Shown: positions 23,967 through 32,937, counted from the stretch's first letter. The stretch: 64,000 bases of DNA from Longilinea sp964536805 (GCA_964536805.1 CAZHYQ010000012.1:1-64000), one strand, 5' to 3'. Numbers and translations are program-made. Notes: generated from the letters alone by a model not told the origin.

Positions 23967-24465
23967 GGCGGATGCCTTTGCGGTAATAGTAGAGCTGGGC
24001 AAAACCCTCGGCGATGGTGCCGAGGCTGAAGGCAATGAACACCATATTGACCAGCACCACGGCCGAATAGCCCAGCAGCACGGCGACCAGCGCGGCGACA
24101 AAGCCCAACCCGCCCAGCATGACGCTGATCCGGTTGGATTTCAATTCGATCAGTTTGTCCATTTCATCTTCCACCATCTCGGCCTGGATGGACTTTTCGA
24201 TTTCTGCTTCCTTGAAATCTTGATTGCTGATTTTCTTGGAAACCGCGATGCCGATCGACAGCAGGATGTGAAAGATGATCTGGATGGCGATGGTGACAGC
24301 GATGCCGATGGCGATGAAGATCAGGATGGTGCGTGCCCAAAATTTCAGGTCGCCGGGCATCACCGCGCCGGCCTGGACCTGCCCAAAGGCATAGATGCAG
24401 TAAGCTGCCAGCACCAGGGCGCCGCTGATCATCATCACGATGGTTCGTTTTTCAGGGTAAGACAT
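23959..24465 (-). CDS. Membrane protein paired with Xre regulator (DUF2178-like)
   Basis: 168-residue membrane protein with four helices: TIVMMISGALVLAAYCIYAF, ARTILIFIAIGIAVTIAIQIIF, VMLGGLGFVAALVAVLLGYS and VVLVNMVFIAFSLGTIA. A charged cytosolic loop (SKKISNQDFKEAEIEKSI…DEMDKLIELKSN) lies between helices 2 and 3. Size, topology and the overlapping Xre gene fit the DUF2178-like partner proteins of YdzK-type regulators. Start at 24465 because AAGGAGA lies 6 bases upstream. Possibly a sensor or anti-regulator for its partner. Confidence 0.75.
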   Translation of the reverse strand: MSYPEKRTIVMMISGALVLAAYCIYAFGQVQAGAVMPGDLKFWARTILIFIAIGIAVTIAIQIIFHILLSIGIAVSKKISNQDFKEAEIEKSIQAEMVEDEMDKLIELKSNRISVMLGGLGFVAALVAVLLGYSAVVLVNMVFIAFSLGTIAEGFAQLYYYRKGIRHA

Positions 24466-24500
24466 GGTTAAATCTCCTTTTGCTAAGTAACGTTCGATGG

Positions 24501-24533
24501 ACATATAGTATCAAATACATTACTATATGTCAA
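24501..24533 (-). promoter_or_regulatory. Promoter with inverted-repeat operator of the Xre module
   Basis: Minus strand: -35 TTGACA (24528-24533) and -10 TACTAT (24505-24510), spacer 17. A 10-bp perfect inverted repeat ACATATAGTA / TACTATATGT (24501-24510, 24521-24530) overlaps both boxes. Likely autoregulation by the Xre protein. Confidence 0.75.
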
Positions 24534-24710
24534 GTACTATTTACATTTTGTACAATAAACTAGTCTTTTGGCCAGGTTGCCGAGCTGAAGAGAAAATTAT
24601 GAATATTTATGATAGACTTTATACAAATATAAAGGTAATAATGATTTAGCCAGTCAGTTTGTTTTTAGAGGATCGCGATCTATCCGTGCCTGGCACCGAA
24701 GGAGCGTCCC

Positions 24711-25307
24711 ATGACAACCGGCAACTTCTCATCTGCAGCGTTTGGTTGGGCAGCGATCGTCACCGCTGCCGCAGCCATCCTTGCCATCGTATTTCTTTCC
24801 CTAATGGCTGCGGTTAACCCGGCCTTTGGCAGGGTCAACGATGTGTTCAACAGCCTGATCGGCATTGCCAGCCTGGTGCTGGCATGGATGCTGTACGTCA
24901 AATTTCAGGCCGGGCTGTTACCCCTGGGCCGGATCGGGCTGGCGCTCGCGGTTGTTGGCGCGATCTTAACCATTGTCGGGTCGATCCTGATCCTATTTGG
25001 TTACACCGGCTTTGTTCTGGCCGGCTGGTATACCGGCATTGGCAATGCTCTGATCGGTTTGTGGCTGGCGATCTTTTGCGCTGCCATGCTGCGCAGTACT
25101 GCTTTGCCGCACAACCTGGTGCTGTTTGGGCTGGTGGTGGGCGGATTGATGGCATTCGGACTGCTCGGCATTCCAGGAATCATCGCCAAAATTGACCGGA
25201 TGGAGTCGCTGACCTGGGTGCTCTACCTGGCCTTTTTTAGTTATCTGGGCACCTATATCCTCTACCCGATCTGGGCGTTTTTGCTGGGACGCCATCTGCT
25301 CAAATGA
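24711..25307 (+). CDS. Six-helix membrane protein, DUF4386-like
   Basis: 198-residue integral membrane protein with about six helices, short loops and no charged domain. Segments such as FNSLIGIASLVLAWMLY, GYTGFVLAGWYTGIGNALIGLWL and LYLAFFSYLGTYILYPIWAFLLG place it near the DUF4386/hypothetical membrane protein group frequent in this window. Nothing indicates a substrate. The ATG lies closely behind GGAGCGTCCC. Monocistronic. Confidence 0.65.
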   Translation: MTTGNFSSAAFGWAAIVTAAAAILAIVFLSLMAAVNPAFGRVNDVFNSLIGIASLVLAWMLYVKFQAGLLPLGRIGLALAVVGAILTIVGSILILFGYTGFVLAGWYTGIGNALIGLWLAIFCAAMLRSTALPHNLVLFGLVVGGLMAFGLLGIPGIIAKIDRMESLTWVLYLAFFSYLGTYILYPIWAFLLGRHLLK

Positions 25308-25384
25308 AGCGACCCCGGACGGCCCGGGCGGGCGCCTGAGGGAAAAGATAAAACGAACATAACGCTACCAATTGGAGTCCAATC

Positions 25385-25789
25385 ATGGATCAAAACAAAC
25401 AAGGCACAGCTGCGTGGCCGGGCGGCATCTTCGCCGTCACGCTGTTTGTCGAAGACCTGCCGGCCGCGGTGCAGTTTTACCGGCGCGTGTTTGGCTTGCC
25501 GGTTGAATTTGAGGATGACAATTCGGCTGTGTTCAAATTCAAAAACACGCTTATCAACCTGTTGAAAACCGCCTCGGCGGGAGAGCTGGTTGAACCGGCG
25601 CAGGTGGCGGGGCGCGAGGCCGGTGCCCGCGCGGTGTTCACCATCCATGTGGAGGACGTGGACGCCATGTGCGCCGTGCTGAAAGCCCGCGGCGTGGAGC
25701 TGCTGAACGGCCCAATGAACCGCCCCTGGGGCATCCGCACCGCCAGCTTCATGGATCCGGGCGGGCACATCTGGGAGATCGCGAAGTAA
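25385..25789 (+). CDS. VOC family (glyoxalase/bleomycin-resistance fold) protein
   Basis: 134-residue VOC-fold protein with paired beta-alpha-beta-beta-beta units: AVTLFVEDLPAAVQFYRRVFGLP in the first half and VFTIHVEDVDAMCAVLKARGVE…ASFMDPGGHIWEIA in the second. A terminal Glu and a His sit in the usual metal positions, so it may be a metal-dependent lyase, isomerase, dioxygenase or a drug-binding protein. RBS GGAGTCC precedes the ATG. The member at 57451 is only distantly similar. Confidence 0.85.
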   Translation: MDQNKQGTAAWPGGIFAVTLFVEDLPAAVQFYRRVFGLPVEFEDDNSAVFKFKNTLINLLKTASAGELVEPAQVAGREAGARAVFTIHVEDVDAMCAVLKARGVELLNGPMNRPWGIRTASFMDPGGHIWEIAK

Positions 25790-25825
25790 CTGAGTTGCCC
25801 GGGATGCATGCCGGGCACGTTTTTT

Positions 25826-26335
25826 TCAGGCCAACAGCGCCAGCAGGCCCCTGGCCAGCCAGGCGAAAAGGTAGAGCCCCGCGCCAAAGGCGGCGTGGTT
25901 CATCAGGCTGCGCAGACGGGCCTGGGCCGGATGAGCTGTTTTGGCGGCGGCCAAACCCAGTCCGAATAACGGCTGCATGATGAAGAACGGCGCCAGCACG
26001 GTAACGATGCCGAAGAGCATGGCGGGCAGCAGCGTGGGATGCTGAAGCCAGCCGGCGCCAACGAGCGCGACGAAAACCGTGGCAAACGCGATGCCAATCG
26101 AATAGTGGGCCATCCATCCAACGGTGCATTCCGCGCGCCTGGGCGGCGAGGAGGCAATATGGACATGCCTGAAGATCCCTTCCGGCATGTAGCACAGCCA
26201 GCGCCCGACCAGGCAGATGTCGGAGGGCGGGATGTGAAAAGCGCGTTTGAGAAATTGCCCCCAAAGGTCAAAGGTGAGCGTGGCACCCAGCCCCATGACG
26301 ATTGCGCTGGCGAGCAGGCGAACAAGGTTGTTCAT
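25826..26335 (-). CDS. DUF2938 membrane protein
   Basis: 169-residue inner-membrane protein of the DUF2938 family. The pattern IVMGLGATLTFDLWGQFLKRAF, CLVGRWLCYMPEG, VGWMAHYSIGIAFA, PTLLPAMLFGIVTVLAPFF and MQPLFGLGLAAAKT runs through four predicted helices. Function unknown. Its ATG overlaps the stop of the upstream small gene (ATGA), so it is the last gene of the minus-strand operon that begins at 29962. Confidence 0.88.
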   Translation of the reverse strand: MNNLVRLLASAIVMGLGATLTFDLWGQFLKRAFHIPPSDICLVGRWLCYMPEGIFRHVHIASSPPRRAECTVGWMAHYSIGIAFATVFVALVGAGWLQHPTLLPAMLFGIVTVLAPFFIMQPLFGLGLAAAKTAHPAQARLRSLMNHAAFGAGLYLFAWLARGLLALLA

Positions 26336-26640
26336 GCTGCACCCGCGGATGGAGGATTCCCGCCGGATGCATCATCGGCCGCTCCGGCGGGAACGAAATT
26401 CAGCGAAAGCAGCGGCATGCCCAGGTCGCGCACTTTCTTCAAAATACCGTGCAGCGCCGCCTGATCGACCACTGGGCCGGTCAGCAGCGTATTTCCGTCC
26501 TCTTCCAGGATGACGGCCAGCCCGTCAAACCATTCCGCCCACTGCGCGCCCAGGTGGCCCTTGATTCGGATCTGACAGACCGTTGGCTGGCTGGCGTCAT
26601 TGGATTGAGCTTGTGTGTGTGATGTGTTTTGACCACCCAT
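26332..26640 (-). CDS. Small conserved protein with VDQAALHG motif
   Basis: 102-residue soluble protein. An unstructured N-terminus leads to a compact domain: QIRIKGHLGAQWAEWFDGL, a short acidic-Gly turn, then LTGPVVDQAALHGILKKVRD. This pattern recurs in Chloroflexota proteins encoded beside membrane proteins and quinone reductases, as I remember, but it has no established role. Start at 26640 with an upstream AAGGAG; the longer frame is not used. It lies 28 bases after the quinone oxidoreductase gene and overlaps the DUF2938 gene by 4 bases. Confidence 0.72.
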   Translation of the reverse strand: MGGQNTSHTQAQSNDASQPTVCQIRIKGHLGAQWAEWFDGLAVILEEDGNTLLTGPVVDQAALHGILKKVRDLGMPLLSLNFVPAGAADDASGGNPPSAGAA

Positions 26641-26668
26641 GAGGTCTTTACTCCTTCGGTTTTGGACT

Positions 26669-27580
26669 TTATGCCACCGTGATGACGACATTGCCCATTT
26701 TTCGCCCGGTTTCGACGTAACGGTGCGCCTCGACCATGTCTTCCAGCGGATAGCGGCGGTCGATGACGGCTTTGATCTTGCCCGCCTCGATCAACCCCTT
26801 GATGTAGGTTAACTCTTCCAGGGTCTGTTTTGTGTCGAGTTTGGCAATCGTCACGTAGGCTCCGTCCGGTTTGAGGGCTCTGGCATATTGGGATTTGGGG
26901 CATTTTCCAACCGTGTCGAAAATGGTGTCATACACTGCACCGCTGGCCGAGAAATCCTCCCGGGTGTAATCGACCACCTGATCGACCCCCAGAGATTTCA
27001 CCATTTCCAGGCTGGCCGTGCTGCAAACCGCGGTCACAATTGCCCCAAAGGATTTGGCGATCTGGACCGCAAAGGTGCCCACGCTGCCGGAAGCGCCGTA
27101 GATGAGCACTTTTTGTCCACGCTGCATCTTTCCCTTGCGCAGCAGGCGCAACGCCGCGGGCGCGCCAATGGCAATTGCGGCGGCTTCATCAAAGCTCATA
27201 TTGGCCGGCTTGGGCAGCACCAGGCCGTCTTCGGGCAGGGTTTTATACTCGGCGTGAGCCCCAAAATGCTGCGCCATGGTCGAGGCAAACACCGGGTCGC
27301 CAACCTTGAAGCGGGTCACGTTTTTGCCAACCGCCTCCACCTCGCCGGCCAGTTCCATGCCGTAGATCGGGTTTCTCGGTTTTGTCAGGCCCAGGGCGAT
27401 GCGCGCCGGAATCCAGGCCGCGGGCGGAACGGTGAAGCTGCGCATACGGATATCGCCGGCTGTAACGGTGGTGGCATGCACTTTGACCAGGATCTCGTGG
27501 TCTTTCGGCGCCGGTTTTTCAACCTCGCGCAGGTGGAGCACGTCCGAACTTCCGTATTGTGTTGCCACAATTGCTTTCAT
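26669..27580 (-). CDS. NAD(P)-dependent quinone oxidoreductase-like MDR protein
   Basis: 303-residue medium-chain reductase of the zinc-less quinone oxidoreductase type. N-terminal GroES-like domain: AIVATQYGSSDVLHL…, TAGDIRMRS and GMELAGEVEAVGKNV. The Rossmann domain carries LIYGASGSVGTFAVQIAK, whose GASGSVG loop favours NADPH. No zinc-ligand Cys cluster is seen. It probably reduces quinones or enones. Start at 27580; the frame extends upstream without RBS. Fourth gene in the operon after three membrane proteins. Confidence 0.9.
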   Translation of the reverse strand: MKAIVATQYGSSDVLHLREVEKPAPKDHEILVKVHATTVTAGDIRMRSFTVPPAAWIPARIALGLTKPRNPIYGMELAGEVEAVGKNVTRFKVGDPVFASTMAQHFGAHAEYKTLPEDGLVLPKPANMSFDEAAAIAIGAPAALRLLRKGKMQRGQKVLIYGASGSVGTFAVQIAKSFGAIVTAVCSTASLEMVKSLGVDQVVDYTREDFSASGAVYDTIFDTVGKCPKSQYARALKPDGAYVTIAKLDTKQTLEELTYIKGLIEAGKIKAVIDRRYPLEDMVEAHRYVETGRKMGNVVITVA

Positions 27581-27629
27581 TTTGACCTTTCCTTTTTCGT
27601 GAATATGTTTTTCTACGAATAATCTCAAG

Positions 27630-28325
27630 CTACCTTACCGGGTTCGTGTTGGACAGCCTTGAAGCATGCTCCGCCAGGGCGGCTCCGGAGGCTTGCACCC
27701 GGCGCTCAAATAGCAGCGCCAATCCAAGCCAGACCAGAGCGATCCCCGTCGGGATTCCCGTCAACTGATCGAGCTGTCGAGGAAGCAGCCCAAATAGAAT
27801 GCCCGCCAACGGCCCCGATACGACCAGCAGGCCGGCTGCCCCGCGCGGCAGGATGCAGGCGCGGAACGTCGCAATGCCAAACAGCAACAGGCCGAGTATG
27901 AACAGGATCGACGCCAGCGAATACATCGTTGCGAGGGCGCCGAGGTTCATCGAAGCAACAGCCCCGCTGCTCATCGCCAGGGTGGTCTCCACAAACGCCG
28001 GTGCCAATCTTGTCAACAGCGGCAGGATGGTGGGTTCGATGAATGAAAAGCACATCTGCAGTGCAAAGAAAGTGGTCAGCAGGAAATAGCCGACCAGACC
28101 CAGCCAACCGGCCTGCTCCACCTGCCTGGCGTAAAGCCCCGTGATGCCGATCAGGCCAAAAAGGGACATGACCGTCTTCAGGGAGGTGATGAGGATGAAA
28201 GCGCTGGTGTTGGCGGGCGTAAAAATGTCCGGCGTGTTGATCGGCAGGATGGCCGCGAACAGGACGCCTGCGACGACAGCAGATAGCCCTGCTGCGCGGA
28301 TGAGGTTTGGGACGGTTACCTTCAT
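27630..28325 (-). CDS. Multi-pass membrane protein, paralogue of 29231 gene
   Basis: 231-residue membrane protein with six to seven helices. It shares with the gene at 29231 the segments LFGLIGITGLYARQVEQAGWLGLVGYFLL and LLLFGIATFRACILPRGAAGLLV, so the two are paralogues. Typical of small DUF4386-like membrane proteins of Anaerolineae. RBS GGAGAG lies upstream. Role unknown; operon position behind LAL boxes suggests an envelope or stress function. Confidence 0.75.
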   Translation of the reverse strand: MKVTVPNLIRAAGLSAVVAGVLFAAILPINTPDIFTPANTSAFILITSLKTVMSLFGLIGITGLYARQVEQAGWLGLVGYFLLTTFFALQMCFSFIEPTILPLLTRLAPAFVETTLAMSSGAVASMNLGALATMYSLASILFILGLLLFGIATFRACILPRGAAGLLVVSGPLAGILFGLLPRQLDQLTGIPTGIALVWLGLALLFERRVQASGAALAEHASRLSNTNPVR

Positions 28326-28393
28326 TTTGCTCTCCAGTTCACGGTCTTATCGTTGGCTTTACCAGTTTGACACACGCAAATTTTACAGGCTTG

Positions 28394-29149
28394 CTATGAC
28401 AGGCCATTTTGATCAAGTTCAGCGGTGATGGCGGTGGCTTTGAAGCCTTTGACGGCCAGGTAGACGCCCAGCGCAAACTCGAACAGCGCAATCGGGATTA
28501 CAGCCAGGGTGGTCAGGGTCAGGGCCAGCCCGGTGATGCCGAACATGAGCACAACGGTATTGGCAAGCAGCACCGGCACGCCGATGAAGGCCAGCACGGG
28601 CAGCGCGCGCGGCACCAGGCGCGATTTGTAGAGCAGGTAGCCCAGCAGCAGGTCATTGATGGCTGGCATAAGGTTTTGTCCCAGATGGAACCAGTCATAC
28701 TGTGCGATCAGCATGCGGCCGACGGCCAGGCCTTCGGCCCCTATCCCGGATTTCCGCAGGGTCACCATGGTCATCAGGCACACCACGCCGGCAAAGATGG
28801 TGCCGCCTTCCATGATGCGCGAGCCGATGAAGCCCATGGACAGGATCTGGTTCTGGCGCTTGAGCGCCGGGTACAGCGCGACGGCGGTACCGATGCCAGT
28901 CAGCGCCACGATGATCTCCAGGATGCCGCCGACGATGACGCCGGTATCGGGGCCGGGGCCAACCAGGTAGTTTGGATTGCGTACCGCGGTGTAAAGCGCA
29001 AATTGCGGGACCGAAACGAAGGTCAGCAGGTAGAGGATGCCGGCCGCCAACGCGATTTTTCTGGATGTCGCCATCCCGCTGGCTGCCTGCCGGTGGGCGT
29101 TCGCAAGCTGGTCGCCTTCATTAATAGTGGCTTTCGCAAGGGTGTTCAT
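28394..29149 (-). CDS. DUF4386 family membrane protein
   Basis: 251-residue membrane protein of the DUF4386 family. After a short cytosolic N-terminus it opens with SRKIALAAGILYLLTFVSVP. It also contains ILEIIVALTGIGTAVALYPALKRQ, GSRIMEGGTIFAG, the hydrophilic QYDWFHLGQNLMPAINDLLLGYLLY region and LPVLAFIGVPVLLANTVV. About seven helices. Function not known. It is the clearest DUF4386 member of the three in this operon. Confidence 0.85.
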   Translation of the reverse strand: MNTLAKATINEGDQLANAHRQAASGMATSRKIALAAGILYLLTFVSVPQFALYTAVRNPNYLVGPGPDTGVIVGGILEIIVALTGIGTAVALYPALKRQNQILSMGFIGSRIMEGGTIFAGVVCLMTMVTLRKSGIGAEGLAVGRMLIAQYDWFHLGQNLMPAINDLLLGYLLYKSRLVPRALPVLAFIGVPVLLANTVVLMFGITGLALTLTTLAVIPIALFEFALGVYLAVKGFKATAITAELDQNGLS

Positions 29150-29230
29150 GGTTTTCCGCCTTTTTTCTACAATAGGGTTGGTTTTGACAAGGGCCAGGCG
29201 GCCATGCGGCCGCCTGGCTGGGATGCGAAC

Positions 29231-29962
29231 CTAATCGGCGCCGGTCTGGCTGAATTGGGGGCTTCCCAGGTCAGCGCAGGGGTCCGTGGCTGGGGAACGC
29301 CGCTCGGTGAGCAGGGCAGATCCCATCCATAGGATGCCCAACCCCATCGGGACCATGATGATTTTTGCCTGGATCGCGATTGGAACAAATGCACCCACCG
29401 GGACCATCAAGGTGCCAAGGACAAGCAAACCGCCTGCCCAGCGCGGCAGGATGCGGGCGCGGAAGGTGGCGATGCCAAACAGCAGGGCGCCAAGGATTAA
29501 CATCGGTGTGGAGATATTCCACATGGTTGGCAGAACGCCCAGGTTCACTGTGCTGGGAACGCCGGTGAACATCCCCAGAAAACTGGCCACGAACGGCGGA
29601 AACTGGCGCGCCATTTGGGGCAGGATGGCAGCTTCAATGAAAGAAAAGAACCCCGACAGCGCCAACCAGAGGTCAAACAGAAGGAAGCCAATCAGACCCA
29701 GCCAGCCGGCCTTTTCTGCTTGCCTGGCGTAGAGCCCGGCCAGGCCTAACACGCCAAAAAATCCCATGGAGCTGGCAAAGATGTGAACGATGATCCAGGC
29801 CGGGGTGGTGACGTAAACAGGTTCGTTGGCAGGGTGGAACATGCCCATAATGATGAAGCTCAGCCCGGCCAACAGGGCAGAGAACCCCGCCAGCCGCATG
29901 AGGGCTGCCTTGGTTATTCTCGGTTTGCTTTCTTTGGTCGCGATCTTACCTTTGGTGTTCAT
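29231..29962 (-). CDS. Multi-pass membrane protein, first gene of LAL-box operon
   Basis: 243-residue membrane protein, paralogous to the gene at 27630 (shared GLAGLYARQAEKAGWLGLIG and LLFGIATFRARILPRWAGG). About six helices after a basic N-terminus. RBS AAGGAG lies 7 bases before the ATG at 29962. It is the first gene of the operon 29962-25826, whose upstream region has a TATATT -10 box and four GTGGGGA boxes. No function is recognised. Confidence 0.75.
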   Translation of the reverse strand: MNTKGKIATKESKPRITKAALMRLAGFSALLAGLSFIIMGMFHPANEPVYVTTPAWIIVHIFASSMGFFGVLGLAGLYARQAEKAGWLGLIGFLLFDLWLALSGFFSFIEAAILPQMARQFPPFVASFLGMFTGVPSTVNLGVLPTMWNISTPMLILGALLFGIATFRARILPRWAGGLLVLGTLMVPVGAFVPIAIQAKIIMVPMGLGILWMGSALLTERRSPATDPCADLGSPQFSQTGAD

Positions 29963-30045
29963 TTGTTTTTCTCCTTTTGAACCTCTAAAATAAATGTCGG
30001 GAATTGATACCGGGCAGAGCTGCCTGGTTGCGTTAGATTGAAGAC

Positions 30046-30113
30046 AATATACAAATGAATGTGGGGAGATGTCTTCCCCACATGTGGGGATTATTGATTA
30101 AAGCTTGTGGGGA
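30046..30113 (-). promoter_or_regulatory. Promoter with four GTGGGGA (MalT-like) boxes
   Basis: Minus-strand -10 box TATATT (30046-30051 complement) for the operon at 29962. Upstream lie four copies of GTGGGGA: 30061-30067, 30075-30081 (inverted), 30084-30090 and 30107-30113. E. coli MalT recognises GGGGA(T/G)GAGG-type boxes, and the MalT-like regulator gene lies immediately upstream, so these are good candidates for its binding sites. No -35 box is evident, as in activator-dependent promoters. Confidence 0.65.
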
Positions 30114-30121
30114 TCGATGGA

Positions 30122-30169
30122 ATAAAAAAGAGCGGGTTGGGTAGCGCGATATGCTCCCAAGCCCGCTCT
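30122..30169 (-). terminator. Terminator of the LAL regulator gene
   Basis: Minus strand: AGAGCGGG-CTTGGG / CCCAA-CCCGCTCT stem (30129-30169) followed by a run of T (A-run at 30124-30129 on the plus strand). It separates the regulator transcript from the LAL-box operon. Confidence 0.75.
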
Positions 30170-30186
30170 ATCTGTAAACAGGTCGG

Positions 30187-32937
30187 CTAAATCAAATTCA
30201 GCTCGGCGGCCCGTTTGACCGCCGCGCGGCGGCTGTTGACGTTGAGTTTAGTGTAAATACTCTTGGTGTGGGTGCGGACGGTGCTCAAGGCCACCACGAG
30301 TTCGCGCGCAATCTCCGGCCCGGAGAGCTCGGTCTGGAATAAACGCAGCACCGCCAGCTCGCGCTGGCTCAACGGTTCAACCAGCTGGCTGTTGCCTGGC
30401 TGTCTCTCAGGCAGGATCAATGTACCCGCATCCGGTTGGTGCACCGGTTCGAAGGCCGCCAGCAGTTTACCCGCATAGTCTGCCATGATGCCGCGCGCAA
30501 CAGCTTCGCGCAGCAGTGCCGCCATCGGTACACCTTCGTCCACGAACAGGCGCACGTAGCCCTCGGGCTCCGCCAGCGTCAGGGCGCGTTCCAGCGCCAG
30601 CAGGGCCGCGGGCAGATCGCCCTGCAGCTGGTGTAATTGGGCCTGCAATAACAGGATTTCAATTTCGCTTCCTTTGCGCTTTCCATCCTGCGCCGCCTGC
30701 AGCAGGTGCTCCAGCAGGCTGTCAGCCTCCAGAATGGTGCGGTCAGTGGGGTTGCCCCTGCAGCGTGCCAGCAGGATCCGGGCCAGGGTGATGTGCTCGA
30801 ACTCGCGCAGGTAACTGAGGTCATCTGCAGCCGACAAACCATGCTGAGCAGCCCAGTCGAAAGCTTCGTCCAGCCTGCCCCGGGCAGCCCAGATGCGCGC
30901 CTTCATGGCCGCGATTGGACGCACGTTTGGCGAAAAATCGCCCGTGAAAACGCCCTCCGCCTCGCTGAGCAGATCCAGCGCGCCGTTCCAATTGCCTTCA
31001 ATTTCCTGCAATCGCGCCATGGCCACGCGCCAGCGGTACCGGTTTTGAGGCAGCCCGCTGTGCTCGCCCAGTTCCTGGCTTTTCAGCAGGTGCTGCCCGG
31101 CAGCTACAAGATCGTTTTGTTCGCGGCAAAGCACGCTCATGCCCACCAGCATGTCGGCGGTTCCCCGCAGCACAGGCGCACCCTGCTCCGCTGAAAGCTT
31201 TAAACCGCGCTCAAAAGTTCTCTGAGCGTCGCGCATGCGACCAAGCGACATTTGAATATCCGCCAGGGCCAGGGAACACCCGAGCACATCCGAAAAATTT
31301 CCTGCCTGCAGCAATTTAGCCAAGCTTTCGGCATACCAACGCTGTGCCGCTTCCAGATCCCCGCCCCACCAGAAGGCAAGCCCCAGGAGCGCCGAAGCCG
31401 ACCCGCGTCCGAGTGAATCTTCCGCGGAAACAAGGTCGAAGGCCTGTTGGGCATAGTGGATGGTGGCAGGTACATTTTCAAGGATCAAGGCCTGCCCGGC
31501 GCGGTGAACCGCGATCGAGGCAGGCAGGCTGCGGAATTCGGCTTCGTTGACGACTACCATTTTCCCGGCCGCAGGCACCGCCTGCTCCGCCGGGTCCAAC
31601 CACTGTTCGGCGGCGCGCAGCCAGCCCTCCACGCCACCCATCTCGCCGGTTTGCAGCAGCACCCCTGCATATAAATTGCAAAGCAGCGGCCGTTCGCGGA
31701 TCAATGCTTCGGGCAGCGCCCTGAGCCAGCCCAGCAGAGTCACCTCCTGCCTGTTTCGGCTCATGACCGGATAGGCAAGTTCCACCAGGTCTGCTGCCCG
31801 GGCGAAGTCGGCAGCGGCCAGCGCGTGGCGGATCGCATCGGCTGTCAGACCATTCTGCTCGTACCACACGCTGGCGCGGCGGTGCAGAACGGATACCAGG
31901 TCTGGCTGCTCCATCATCAATTGCATGCGCAGCACATCTCCGAACAGATGGTGGTAGCGGTACCAGTGGCGCCGGTTGTCCAGCGGGATAACAAAGAAAT
32001 TGCCCCGCACCAGGGTTTCCAGCAGCACGTTGCACTCCGCCTGGCCGGTGACGGCATCGCACAGCGGGCCGTTCAACCGTTCAAGGATGGAAGTCTGGAG
32101 CAGGAAGCTGCGGACGCATTCTGACTGGCGTTGGAGAACTTCTTCAATCAAATAATCCACAATGTAGCGGTGGTCGCCGGCAAATGCCTGGATGAACCCG
32201 TGAATATCTTCGTGCCCTTTCATTGAAAGCGCGGCCAGTTGCAGACCGGCAATCCAACCTTCGGTGCGGGTTTCAAGGGCGCGGATGTCTTCATCGGTAA
32301 TATTGAGGCCCATCACCCGGTTGAGAAATTCAGCGGCTTCGGCTGGCGTAAAACGCAGGTCAGCGGCGCGCAGCTCGGTCAATTGCCCGCGGGCGCGCAA
32401 GCGCGGGATGGGCAGCCCCGGATCCTCGCGGGTGGTAATGACCAGATGCATTTGTCCCGGCAGATGCTCGAGTATAAAGGTCAGGGCATTGTCCACCGCC
32501 CTGGATTCGACCATATGATAATCGTCCAGCACGAAGATGAAATCGTTGGGGATGGCGGCGATTTCATTGAGCAGGGACGTAAGGATCGATTCGGTGGACG
32601 GCGGTTGCGGACTTTGCAGCAAAGCCAGTTCCTGTCCGCCTATGTTGGGTACCACCCTTTGCAGGGCAGCGATAAAGTAGACCAGGAAACGGGTCAGGTC
32701 GCTATCGCCCTCGTCCAACGAAAGCCATGCCACCAGGCGCTGGCAATTGGAAATCCATTCGCTCAGGAGGGTGGTTTTTCCAAAGCCGGCCGGGGCAGAG
32801 ATGAGGGTCAGTTGCTGTCCATAGCCACCTTCCTCGCACAAGCCCTTATTCAGCCGCTCGATCAGACGGGAACGGGACACAACCTTGGGAGGGCATGAAG
32901 GAATAAAAAGCTTCGTGGCTAAAATTGGTGTTGTCAT
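30187..32937 (-). CDS. MalT-type LuxR family transcriptional activator (LAL)
   Basis: 916-residue large ATP-binding LuxR regulator, a STAND ATPase like MalT. Walker A SAPAGFGKTT (residues 47-56), Walker B FIFVLDDYH (133-141), winged-helix segment, then a superhelical repeat region of about 400 residues (LLGWLRALPEALI, LGLAFWWGGDLEAAQRWY and so on). A C-terminal LuxR HTH follows: LSQRELAVLRLFQTELSGPE to VRTHTKSIYTKLNVNSR. Start 32937 (MTTPILATKLF) is the conserved family start, although the frame extends 16 codons further. Such proteins bind a ligand in the superhelix, oligomerise with ATP and activate promoters. Probable target: the operon at 29962. Confidence 0.92.
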   Translation of the reverse strand: MTTPILATKLFIPSCPPKVVSRSRLIERLNKGLCEEGGYGQQLTLISAPAGFGKTTLLSEWISNCQRLVAWLSLDEGDSDLTRFLVYFIAALQRVVPNIGGQELALLQSPQPPSTESILTSLLNEIAAIPNDFIFVLDDYHMVESRAVDNALTFILEHLPGQMHLVITTREDPGLPIPRLRARGQLTELRAADLRFTPAEAAEFLNRVMGLNITDEDIRALETRTEGWIAGLQLAALSMKGHEDIHGFIQAFAGDHRYIVDYLIEEVLQRQSECVRSFLLQTSILERLNGPLCDAVTGQAECNVLLETLVRGNFFVIPLDNRRHWYRYHHLFGDVLRMQLMMEQPDLVSVLHRRASVWYEQNGLTADAIRHALAAADFARAADLVELAYPVMSRNRQEVTLLGWLRALPEALIRERPLLCNLYAGVLLQTGEMGGVEGWLRAAEQWLDPAEQAVPAAGKMVVVNEAEFRSLPASIAVHRAGQALILENVPATIHYAQQAFDLVSAEDSLGRGSASALLGLAFWWGGDLEAAQRWYAESLAKLLQAGNFSDVLGCSLALADIQMSLGRMRDAQRTFERGLKLSAEQGAPVLRGTADMLVGMSVLCREQNDLVAAGQHLLKSQELGEHSGLPQNRYRWRVAMARLQEIEGNWNGALDLLSEAEGVFTGDFSPNVRPIAAMKARIWAARGRLDEAFDWAAQHGLSAADDLSYLREFEHITLARILLARCRGNPTDRTILEADSLLEHLLQAAQDGKRKGSEIEILLLQAQLHQLQGDLPAALLALERALTLAEPEGYVRLFVDEGVPMAALLREAVARGIMADYAGKLLAAFEPVHQPDAGTLILPERQPGNSQLVEPLSQRELAVLRLFQTELSGPEIARELVVALSTVRTHTKSIYTKLNVNSRRAAVKRAAELNLI

